Positions 1-9,982 of a DNA stretch of 64,000 nt are shown here, piece after piece. Made by a program: the position numbers and the translations under genes. The notes beneath the pieces are model-generated. The model was not told the origin of the DNA. It made no database searches and saw nothing but the letters and a program-made list of their open reading frames with translations. Origin of the DNA: Apostichopus japonicus (taxonomy: Eukaryota > Echinodermata > Holothuroidea > Aspidochirotida > Stichopodidae); NCBI RefSeq assembly GCF_037975245.1, contig NC_092578.1, positions 15,668,321 to 15,732,320 on the forward strand, in the 5' to 3' direction. The first letter of the stretch is position 1; every line of letters starts with the position of its first letter.

Positions 1-61
1 TTCATGTCCATCAATGGTTACTCAGATAGTTGTTTTTGGGAAATGACAAAATCAAATCCCG
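1..61 (+). CDS. Ig-domain protein gene, 3' end of an exon (unit A, partial)
   Basis: The first 61 bases match the end of the complete Ig-domain exon at 15787-16576 almost base for base, and they read in frame from base 1. The exon ends in a CCCG/GTAAGT donor, the same phase-1 junction as in unit B. One replacement is visible: TGG (Trp) here against GGG (Gly) in B. The 5' part of this copy lies before the window, so it cannot be judged intact or broken. The role is inferred only from the B copy. Confidence 0.7.
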
Positions 62-1683
62 GTAAGTTGTTTTTGAATCTTATATAGGAGCCTTTCAAAG
101 TAGCAAGGTTTCAAGTATCTGTGACACATCACGTATTTCACTACAATTAGGCTATTCCTATCATGTACTGTCATGCCGCTTGGAAGCACTCCTACTGACA
201 GTATGAACAGTATGAATATCATGTTTCTATCATAGAAAGATTAGGAACTGTTCATACTGTCAGTACGAGTGATTTGAAGCATGCCTTTGAAGAACAGTAT
301 AGAGTGGTATAAGCATAAGGAAATTATCCTTAAATGGCTTCGGACCGGTTCGGCGTCAGTGGTCTGAATCTATAACTTCTTAACACACTAATAAGATGAA
401 ATAGATTCGTCATTCCCGTAGTGTCACACACACTCATGGTCGGCATTTCAAAATGAATGTCTTGCATAGTTATAAATTATTGTAATTGATATGTTCTCTA
501 ATTATTATTAGGAATCACTGTTCAGTTTAAGCAGCGAAATTAAAAAAATCGTATAGCTTTCTTGTGGTGCCTGCTCTTTTCCATTCACTTTTACATTGAG
601 CCGAAGAAACAAATTTGATACAAAGTGAAAGTCACATATCATGATTGTAATACCAAAATGACATATATCATTTTGACATGAAACAACGGCTTGCCTATAA
701 GATATCAACATATCAAATACAAAATATTAAAATACTTGCAATATAAAATGCAAAATACAGCAACTGATTTGCCAACCTTCCCACGTTTTTTTTTTGTGCA
801 ATGATATTTGGTTTAAAATATCTAGTTACGTAGCTCGACAATTTGCTTAAAATAATTGTTGGCAGAAATATCGAACTCACCGGACTATACTGAGAAACGT
901 TTGAATCTCTGTTAAGGTTGAGTTTATGCCTTTTTCATCTTTATTCTTTTGTGACGGGAATTTTAGTGTAGTTGTATACCTTTACGTCATAAATATTAAT
1001 TTTGCATGGAATCACGTGATCGGTGGAAATTTTTTTTTGGGGGGGGGGGGCTGAAAATTACCTAAATAGTCTGTAGTCATACGTTCACACAGGGTGACTC
1101 TCCAATATATATAATTTTGTTTCTTTATGGCTGGAAATATACTCTTAGAATCTACAAATAATATTTAGTATAATTTTTGGTTTCGATGATAATCGTAACC
1201 TGTCTGGGGGGGGGGGAGGGGGGTGTAGGTGTGTGTGCACGACACCTTGCTTGTAAACACGATATCTCAAGAAGGGAAGCTTGGAAGAATCTCATATTTA
1301 GTGTGTAGTTGTGACACGTTCAGTATACAAGAAGCCTATTGTATTTTACGGAGGTCAAAGGTCACCAGACGCCAAATTGTGGAAACCTTGTTTTATACGC
1401 TGCCGTATCTCCCACCAACCAGCCTATCAGACAACATGTGCATTACACTTCATAAGAATAGGAGGCTGTTGGCAATTGGAAATTAGCCTATGAGCATCCG
1501 TAGAACCAAATAAAATCTCACGAACAAAGTTCCGTAGGCTTCATCGTGTCGCTAAGCTGCATAATTTCGCTAATGTTTTAATTTACTAGCACAACGTTGC
1601 GTATATTAATATATGTATATATATATTAATATTTATATAATATTGGTTATGGCCTAATTTATTGTCTAAATATGCCTCAGAAT
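62..1683. other. Non-coding stretch after Ig exon (unit A)
   Basis: No convincing coding segment is seen. It matches 16577-17965 of unit B, with one clear difference: about 220 bases around 1222-1450 are missing from B. That extra block contains a perfect AGGTCA-A-AGGTCA direct repeat at 1352-1364 and resembles the repeats at 61070-61450. G-runs occur near 1039-1050 and 1206-1220. It is probably an intron of the Ig gene or its 3' flank. Confidence 0.5.
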
Positions 1684-1765
1684 CAGTGGCGTAGCTAGGA
1701 TTTTTTGAGTGGGGGGGCCATGGGGGGGCTGTTCTTTCTAGCGGGGGGGCCGGAGGTTACTATCT

Positions 1766-1800
1766 AAGCGGAGCGCCACCATGGTTGGCGCGGAGCGTAC
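1766..1800 (+). repeat. Near-palindromic GCGGAGCG module
   Basis: One of seven copies of a short GC-rich near-palindrome: AAGCGGAGCGCCACC, a short middle, then GTTGGCGCGGAGCGTAC. It lies in the left part of the 1684-3758 element. Other copies are at 2198-2233, 3089-3120, 18373-18406, 26851-26885, 34450-34485 and 39598-39633. Flanking sequence of about 60-80 bases is also partly conserved. Confidence 0.75.
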
Positions 1801-2128
1801 AGAGAAAATCTGAGATTTCAGCACCCCCCAGATCACAGGATATGGCACCTGTGAGGCAAAATAGCAACCAAAAAGATGTGCAACTTTGGTGACAGAAATG
1901 CAAAAAAAGTTTTTTCTCTTTCATGCTGACTGGCCTTGCCAACTCAACCAGACTTTTAACTTGAGGGAAGTTGGCATCATTTGCAGGAATTTCAGAATTC
2001 CCAATATTTTATATCTCTACCAGTAGTGGAAAATCCTGTTTCGACATTTTCGTGGCCATAAAAAAGTTGTTTTGTGGAATATTCAATGACATATATTCAT
2101 TTGACTCGAGGCAATATATGAATACCTG

Positions 2129-3369
2129 CAGGGGCGGCGATCTGTTTCAAATATTGGGGGGGGGGACATCTGCTTGGATGCAGGTGAATTACTGTCAAAG
2201 CGGAGCGCCACCATTGGTTGGCGCGCAGCGTACAAGAAAATTTCTGGTTTTGATAGCCCCCCAGATGACCGGAAATGGCACTTCTCGGGCTTGAAAATGA
2301 CCAACCAGATGTACACTTTTGCCTGAGAACCAAGTTTTTCCTAATAGTTTTTTTTTTCATTCATAACCTTTTGTCAAGATTGTCACCAGTCACACATCAT
2401 GTTCAACCTCATTGCATTTGTAGGTAATTCTACGTAACGCCCCACAATACCCGTCAGCCACACTTTTCAAGGTTTTAAGCCCATTATTTGTTCAGAATTT
2501 GAATAATAAATTCACTTCAAAACATACCCATAATGTTGCACTAAATTTCATCTATGGACAACCAATATAGAAAACCCCCCTCAACCACTAACAGACCGGT
2601 CAAAATTGTACGAGTTTAGAGGGAAGTATACTATGATGAAGAATGTTGGTCAAGGGATTTTCGAAATTTCAGACACAGTTAAATTATTGGTGTACAAATA
2701 TTAAAACCTCTTATAACGGCTACTATAAAACTTCGATATCATAGAAAATACCAAAAAAATATGCTCGAGGGGGAGGGCGGTCTCCACCCCTTCACCCCCC
2801 CTCCCTTGGCTACGCACCTGCGGTTAGAAATCTTGTAGGAAACAGGCCAAATGGAAACCCAGTGAACCCATATCGATGTGGATCCTATGTATGATTGTAC
2901 GTACTTACACTCATACACAAGATGCAAACCAAATTTCATTACGGATGCGGTCCGTCTAGCTATTCATTTCGAGAAAAAAAAGTAAAAACTACTTTCGGTC
3001 ATATATAGTAACAAATTGTGACACGGTTAGACAGGCGCTTTGCGAGGAATTTGCCAAGGGAGGGGCAAAGCTTGTACCCAGACTTTCTAAGCGTAGCGCA
3101 ACATAAGTTGGCGCGAAGCGCAAAAGAAAATTTTGGCCGAAAATGCCTCCCAGATCGCTGGAAATGGCACTTCCCAGGCCTTGTAAGTTGCATCTAAGCA
3201 TTTTCTATTTTGAAATTACTAGCGATATCATAAAAAAATACAAAACATATGCTTAAAAAAAAACTATGCCACCAAATATTGGGGGGGATATAAGATACTA
3301 TATCCCCCACCTAAAATATTGGGGGGACATGTCCCCCCCCGTCCCCCCCCCCCATGATCGCCGCCCATG
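2129..3369. mobile_element. Nested DNA transposon inside 1684-3758
   Basis: Its ends are CAGGGGCGGCGAT on the left and ATCGCCGCCCATG on the right, an inverted repeat with one mismatch. It is flanked by the 8-bp direct repeat AATACCTG (2121-2128 and 3370-3377). Internal sequence from about 2195 to 2740 is closely related to 34445-35010. Two copies of the GCGGAGCG module (2198-2233, 3089-3120) lie inside. No coding capacity is seen. Confidence 0.85.
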
Positions 3370-3758
3370 AATACCTGATACCTCGGCTCAGAACAAACGG
3401 AGCCAATCTTTTGATAGATTGTTGCACTAGGTGGAAGCACTGAACATATTTTCAGCAGATATCGCTATCACGCAGCACAACAAGGTTCGTGGTGTATGGT
3501 CGCAATCGTCGCATCGACCATTGCCATGCCATGCTGTGTGACCATTCTCATGATTACTACAGATATTGTATTATTCTTATTCTGCCAGATGCAGACGAGA
3601 AAATTGTGTAACTCTATTTCCCAAATTATTGAACAAAAAATATTAGCGAATCGCACTGATGAGTGTTTTTTATTTTTTACCCCATTCCCAGTGGGGGGGC
3701 CAGCCGATTTCATGGGGGGGCCTCGGCCCCCCCAGGCCCCCCCGTAGCTACGCCACTG

Positions 3759-5479
3759 CTCAGAATACATCAAATCTTATTTAATGGGATTTGCATTCAC
3801 CGAGCCTGTAGTCGCACCCCTCCTTTGTAAATTTGTTATCTGTCTACATCCCCCATACCTTAATCAGTCAGGAAAAATTTGGAATTTGCTCCCCCCCCCC
3901 CCCCCCACCCAGCCTTTCCCAATCCTGTGCATGTCCCTGACAAAATTTGAAGATAGAAATGAAACATGAAGTTGCTAATACAACAAGTTTTTAAAAATTG
4001 CCTTTTTTTGCTGACTTTGCCACGAATCTGATGTTACCGTGCTTGACTTTAGAAAAGTGGGAAGAGAAGATAATGGACGTGAAAATTGTTCACTGAAAAT
4101 CTATGAATTCATTCCCCTAAAATAGCACCAGAATAGAGGAAATATTTTCATCAACTTCATCGGTTTAAGAACGAAGTGGTGAATCCTTGCATTCAATTCA
4201 TGTAACACAAAACTCCTTTGATTATATGAAATATATAGGGTCTTATTGGTTGAACAGTTGTAGCCACAGGAACATTTCTATTAGATTTATTGAGCTGCTA
4301 TCCAATTTGACTGGCATAAAAATGATTCAACTCGATTCATAATGCAGCTTGAATGTTTTGTTTATTTTACCATCCGAAGTTTCACAGAAGCAATATGAAT
4401 ACGCATATCCTCACAGGCAAAGCTGTTCCATTGTAGTTAAATCATGTGACACAATGTCTATACATGTGTGACTGTGTGTTTTGCTAACTGGAAATGAGGA
4501 TCCCCCCCCCCCCCACCCACCCAATAGAGTTGTGATATACATCCTGCTTGAATTGACTTCATCTCAGAATTTTTTGTTTTGTGTTTTCATGTACTTTAAT
4601 GTCACATTAAAAGAACAGGTAGTATCTGCAAATGCTGCAGCTGAAGTCACCAAGATCTCCACCAGGGCTAAGAAAATTTTCCAGAGAATTTTAATTCCGC
4701 TTTCTAGTGTGTGTTTCTGTTCTAACTGAGCTGTTATGAGAGAACAAGAATTATCAACAAATGCTCAAATGCTAAAGCTTCCAGCGCGTTTCCCCCAATA
4801 CCCCATCAGTGCTTTTAAGCAGTTATTCAGTGTTGTTTTGGAAGGCGGCAGGGGTTTCAGTTGTAAGAGTTTGGGTTTCGACGCAGTCGACGGACACATT
4901 CAGTTGGATTCTTTGCAGTCGGGGCAGTGTGCGTCCAGCTTTAGATGTATGGTTTCCCTAAATCCTATCGTGATTCGCTTCTGGAGTATAGCCACTCTGT
5001 ACCAATTATTCATATACCACGCTTAACTCACACGATACTACTCCCACACAACAAACCAACTAATTTGTAAATAAGAAAGTGGTTCTCATCGACACAGCTG
5101 CCACAATTCGTTTGATATCATTTTATAGTTCGGACCGAATGTCAGATTTATATTAAACTCTCACTGTGTAAAGAAACCATTTAATATGCGGGAGAGATAA
5201 TGTAACCATACATCATCAAATTAGCACAGTCACCCACCCCATACCCGTCCCACCCATCCCGAAGAAACTTTCGACTACCTACTTGAACATCAAGATGCGA
5301 CTACTAATTGTGTTTAATACTAAATCATTACCTACAGATACATAATCACCAGAGTTGACAGTCTGCCCAACGATTAACCTAAATCTGTATTCATGAATAC
5401 CGCCATCTATTACAATTCCGTCATCGGCGTATAGGTCTCGCACCAAAATTAATTGCTCCCATTTATTCAACAATGACAG
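3759..5479. other. Non-coding stretch between transposon and satellite (unit A)
   Basis: No coding exon recognised. From about 4625 to 5479 it matches unit B 18575-19380. Between 3900 and 4625 the two units differ, with unrelated sequence in each. Poly-C runs occur near 3891-3906 and 4502-4513. Confidence 0.4.
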
Positions 5480-5995
5480 CTATCTCTTATTAATTTTTGG
5501 ATATCTCTAATTCATTTTCAGATATCTTTAATGCATTTCCAAATATCATTAATTTCAACATATTTGAGATATCAGAAATTTAATTCGAGATATCAAGAAT
5601 TCGATTTAGAGATATCCAAAATTGAATTAGAGATATCAAGAATTCGGATTTAGGGATATCCAAAATTTAATTAGAAATATCGGGAATACAATAGGAGATA
5701 TCCAAATTTGAATTAGAGATATCCAAAATTGAATTCGAGATATCAAGAATCCGAATTAGAGATATCCAAAATTTAATTAAAGATATCGGGAATACAATTA
5801 GAGATATCTAAATTTGAATTAGAGATATCAAGAATTCGAATTAGAGATATCCAAAGTTGAATTAGAGATATCAAGAATTCGAATTAGAGATATCCAAAAT
5901 TGAATTAGATATATCGGGTATACAATTAGAGATATCTAAAATTGAATTAGAGATATCCAAAATAGAGATATCCAAAATTGAATTAGAGATAGAGA
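5480..5995. repeat. GATATC satellite (unit A)
   Basis: Loose tandem array with a spacing of about 20-25 bases. Units have the form GAATTAGAGATATCCAAAAT with variants ending AAGAATTC. The first ~90 bases carry the motif in the opposite orientation (AGATATCTCTAATTC) and the rest in the forward one, so the array is itself a loose inverted repeat. The matching, shorter array in unit B is 19383-19760. Confidence 0.85.
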
Positions 5996-6278
5996 GAATT
6001 AGAGAGTCCAAAACAACGGACGTGTACTATTCTAATTGTGGTGAAATATTTGAGAATGATTATTTTTGTTTTAGGGTTGCTAGTATGAAGAGTGGTGGGA
6101 TAAAAGATATTGTAAAATGACGTAAGTGACTGTAAGGATATTATAGGCTTATCATTCTTATTCATATTTTAACCTCTTTATATTTACGATTATTCGTAGT
6201 TGCTAAGCTAAATAACATCACGAGAACATTGCCGTTCTTTACCACCGTAAAATTTCCAGTTGCATGCGAAGTAATTCG

Positions 6279-6286
6279 TGACGTCA
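6279..6286. promoter_or_regulatory. CRE-type palindrome TGACGTCA upstream of coiled-coil gene A
   Basis: A perfect TGACGTCA, the classic CREB/ATF site, lies about 1.8 kb before exon 1 of copy A. The distance is inflated by the LINE insertion at 6387-7860. The equivalent region of unit B has three such sites. Function is inferred from the motif only. Confidence 0.35.
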
Positions 6287-6386
6287 AAACCTTTGTAGCC
6301 ATGTATGATCGTGTGTGACGCAGATGCGCGCACATCAAAGTCTCTTGTTTTGCGCGTTTGTTTTTTAACATGTCATTGCATTTTAT

Positions 6387-6677
6387 TATCAACACTGAGG
6401 AAAATTCTTGCGGTTTGTGTGGCCAGGAGGATTCGTCCGTCAATTGATGAGCATATCCTCCCCATTACCCAAACTGCCTACACTTCAGGACGTTGCACAG
6501 CTGAACTTGTCTTCGCTTTTAAAGTGCTAGCAGAAAAAGCTATAACATCCATAGGTTACACTATAAATCTATTGATGCTAGATATGAGCAAGGCGTTCGA
6601 CACAATTCAAAGAGGATCCTTGCTAACTGACCTAGAACAGGTTCTTGACAACGAGACACTTCAATTCAATTCAATTC
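6387..6677 (+). mobile_element. LINE reverse transcriptase fragment, 5' part
   Basis: The + strand translates to N-terminal reverse-transcriptase blocks. A LRKILAVCVARRI segment is followed by QTAYTSGRCTAELVFAFKVL and a motif-A-like LLMLDMSKAFDTI. It ends in a (TTCAA)n tail. Host sequence of 47-49 bases is duplicated on either side (6338-6386 and 6678-6724, a few differences). The last 37 bases before the end (6618-6654) are repeated as the start of the second fragment (6806-6842). It is a dead fragment, absent from unit B. Confidence 0.8.
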
Positions 6678-6804
6678 AAGTCTCTTGTTTTGCGCGTTTT
6701 CTTTAACATGTCATTGCATTTTATGTGCAATCATATGCTGCGTACGTCGAGAGATATAGACAGCGCCTTGACGCAATCCCTTTAGCCATGCCCTATTCCC
6801 TCTG

Positions 6805-7860
6805 ACCTTGCTAACTGACCTAGAACAGGTTCTTGACAACGACGAACTTCACCTGATATCACTACTAATCGATAACGTCTCCTACACCGTCAAATTAGAG
6901 GGCAAACTAGGACTTCCTTTTAACACTAACATTGGTTCACCACAAGGAGATAGTGCAAGTGCACTATTTTTTATAACTTATCTAGCCAACTCTATGAAAT
7001 CAGATGATAATGATATCGATGCAGTTATCCTGCCATCGCAGTTAGTTGATCATGATTACAGCACTACCACCACTAATTCTTTTTTCACAGTAGACCAACA
7101 ATACGCTGATGATATCTCTTGGGCATCAACTGGTCAGCATATACTGCAAGACATCGAAAAACGAGTCTCTGACAAACTGGCAGTAAGAAATCTGAAAATC
7201 AATTGCACAAAAACTGAGAAATTTACAATCACAAGAAAAGGAAATGACAGTTGGAAGAAATGTAAATATGTTGGAAGCTTGCTGGGAACCGAAGAAGACA
7301 TTAACAGAAGAATTGGTATAACCAACGGTGCTTTCAGCACACTGTCAAGCATTTTTAAAAGCAAAAACATAAGCCGGAAAATTAAGCTTAGGATCTTTGA
7401 GACTTTATTAAAGAGTATTTTTTTGTACAAGTGCGAACTGTGGGGCACAACGAAGGATCTTGATCGCAAAATTGACACTTTTCAAAGGAGACTACTTCGA
7501 AATATTCTCAACATTAGATGGACTAATAATAATTGGTTATCAAATGATGAGCTCTACAACGAAACCAACCAAACACCTTGGTCATCGATAGTCGCACATA
7601 GAAGATTGAGATTTTTTGGTCATGTAGCAAGACTCCAAGAGGACGCTCCAGCAAAGGTTGCTCTAAGAGAAGCACTGAGACATACTGCTAAACCAGTTGG
7701 AAGGCCCGTGACTACCTTGCTTGGAAAAATAAAGTCGCAATTCAAGGACATTAATATTAACAGTTTCGAGGAAGCAATAAACCTTGCGCAAGATCGTAAA
7801 ACGTGGCGGAGGTTAATCACTGAGCATGTCGAATAGACGAGACTCAACTTACTACTACTA
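6805..7860 (+). mobile_element. LINE reverse transcriptase, 3' part with tail
   Basis: An open frame from 6808 to 7836 (342 codons, no good start) encodes the C-terminal half of a non-LTR reverse transcriptase. Motif B is GSPQGDSAS near residue 43, the catalytic YADD is near residue 99, and a C-terminal HRRLRFFGHVARL block follows. The stop is followed by a short ACTACTACTA tail. It is flanked by a 12-bp target duplication CTATTCCCTCTG (6793-6804 and 7861-7872). The element is 5'-truncated and missing from unit B, so it inserted after the duplication or was lost from B. I cannot assign the clade; RTE- or CR1-related groups are candidates. Confidence 0.88.
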
Positions 7861-8116
7861 CTATTCCCTCTGGGAATGCTAATGGTATGTGTTCGTCAAA
7901 GGTTTCCTTACATGTCTTACATCGCGCATTAGATCAGTTAATACGCCAGTTTCCGCGTAAGGTAAAATGCGTCACTGTTACGTCACTGTAAGTTTCCTAA
8001 GGAGGAAAATATGCTGTGGTACCTAGTAACAGTTATCACACATTAGATGTCAACACATCGATTCTTAAAGTTTGCGTACTTGCTACACTTTTACTTTCGG
8101 AGCATTCAAAGCGATT

Positions 8117-8257
8117 ATGTCTGAATTTATTCAGAAACCAAGCGAACCTGCGAATAACAACGTCGCATGGGGATTTCCCGGCTGTGATGCGGTAAGCGAT
8201 GACTCGCTCCGCATCAAGTTTGGTGATTTTGAAGTCCAATCTATGGACAATGATAAG
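8117..8257 (+). CDS. Coiled-coil gene A, exon 1
   Basis: ATG at 8117 opens 47 codons ending at an AAG/GTCAGT donor, phase 0. The peptide begins MSEFIQKPSEP and is not coiled coil. It matches exon 1 of copy B (20750-20890) with few replacements, such as Val for Leu and Ser for Pro. I chose this ATG because it is conserved in both copies and continues in frame into exon 2. A pyrimidine-rich tract with AG at 8101-8102 could alternatively be an acceptor for an upstream exon. Confidence 0.7.
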
Positions 8258-9518
8258 GTCAGTATATGATGTTTGTAATACTTCTACTATATGTTTCTTA
8301 GCTTAGTCTTGGCCCGGCATCTAGCAACACGGGAGTAACACGGTTGTAGATAGAATATCATCAGTTGTGGTGAGCAAAGGTAAATAGCTCGACATATTAC
8401 TAGAAGGAAGAGAGTACATTCGGCTACAATATCTCAACTCTATAACATGATATTATTGATGAGTTTGTAGATAAGTTTGACCGATTTTACCTCTATCTCA
8501 TAGCCTTGGAACGCCAAATTTCGTCAATCTATACACATGCATAATGTATATAATAATGATATTATAACATACAATGATGGTGGCATATCGGTTCGTCCGA
8601 ATTTGGCCTGCATTTGGTCGTTGTTACGATGTTGATAATCATAGGTCACCAAAAGGTCGCAAAAGTGTTCATGTTTTGTTTTCTCAATGTTGTAAGATAT
8701 ACCAATATGCATAGTGTGTTTAGAAACAAATCATAACCAATATCATGGCGCCGGTGGTTTGAATAGGAAATTGAGGGCGTCATCACGAGCACAAAGCATA
8801 GATTAATTATTATATAGTCTATTATTAATCTATGTACGAAGCAACTAGATCAGTACCGGTAATGTATATCCTGATTGGAGTTATGCACGTATAGAGTGGG
8901 TAAGGAGTAGCCATGGATACGATAAAGCAATCATGCGTAATATGTTTCACATAATGAATTATCGTTACAGCTCCCCACCCACTCCCCTCCCAAAGAAATA
9001 AATCAAATTTTGCTCATACGCCCATGTGTTTACTGTATTAGGAAAGAAACAATGGTTGTCTATAGTTCAATTATGATATAACATGGTATTGGGCAATGTT
9101 GTCATCACAATAAAATGGTATAAATGTAAAAAAAAAAGTTTATATCTCAGTACTGTGACAGGTTATGAAGATGAGTCTTAGACTATAATGAGTGTTATTA
9201 CTCTGCGTTATATTTGATTTTTTTGTACTTCGTTATCCCTTTAACCTTCTGTTTGTTATATCAACTCACAGAAAACTAGTCGCAGTCAAGGCTATAAGGT
9301 TACCGATGATGTGCCCAAATTAAGGGGGACCAAAATTGCTAGCATATTCAAAGACATGATATTTCGGGAGAGAGCTTATAGTTATACCATTTACCATATC
9401 AGTCATTAACATGTTGTAAGGGAGATCATAAATTTGGTCATTATTAAAACAAACATTATAAATTGCTATTTTTTTCAAATTATTTAAAGGCAGGACATTT
9501 TTTGTTCTTCTTTCACAG
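8258..9518 (+). other. Intron 1 of coiled-coil gene A
   Basis: Bounded by GTCAGT and a TTCTTTCACAG acceptor. It matches intron 1 of copy B except for a G-rich insertion of about 110 bases in B near 21070-21180. A hairpin around 8796-8836 (CATAGATTAAT against ATTAATCTATG) is kept in both copies (B: about 21530-21570). No coding ORF is recognised. Confidence 0.6.
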
Positions 9519-9697
9519 GTCATCGTCTACCTAGATGACCTAGTTTTCGTGGACGGGGTGTTAGTGGAGGGGTCTTCCGGTCTCCCTTCTGTGCCTTCTA
9601 ACAACAACAACCACTCCATTCCACTTCCTTCAACCACCACCACCTTGGAGGACCAACCAACCGACCAGGAAGAACAACTGCAAGAGAGTCAGCAAAG
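9519..9697 (+). CDS. Coiled-coil gene A, exon 2
   Basis: This 179-base exon lies between CACAG and an AAAG/GTGAGA donor. It enters in phase 0 and leaves in phase 2. It encodes a short hydrophobic stretch (VIVYLDDLVFVDGVLVEG), then an Asn/Ser/Thr/Pro-rich linker and an acidic Gln/Glu-rich end. Exon 2 of copy B is the same length and nearly identical. No known domain recognised. Confidence 0.7.
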
Positions 9698-9982
9698 GTG
9701 AGATGGGAAATCTGAGAAATAAGGAGAAAGAAGTGGTCTCCTCTACTTTCTAGCCTAGGTTTAAGCGTTATTTAAGCGGTCCTGTCATATATAACTATTT
9801 TGTCAATTATGATGTATCATAATTCTTGTATCAATTTCAGAACGATATTTGATTAGTTCAGTCTGGTAGGATATCAATAATTCTAAAGTCACAACAATGC
9901 TCGATGAAGAAGTTAATGGCGACAACATCGTGTAAGGAAATTACTGTTTTCAAGTTGCTTCTATTCTTTTCATATCAATCAG

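Larger units (their letters stand above)
1684..3758. mobile_element. hAT-like non-autonomous DNA transposon with a nested insertion
   Basis: Ends are a perfect 14-bp inverted repeat, CAGTGGCGTAGCTA and its complement. The element is flanked by an 8-bp direct repeat CTCAGAAT (1676-1683 and 3759-3766). Unit B has the uninterrupted site with one CTCAGAAT at 17966-17973, so insertion is shown directly by comparison. An 8-bp duplication and a YARNG-type terminus are typical of the hAT superfamily. A second element (2129-3369) is nested inside. No transposase is visible; the small ORFs are not recognisable. G/C runs lie near both ends. Confidence 0.9.
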
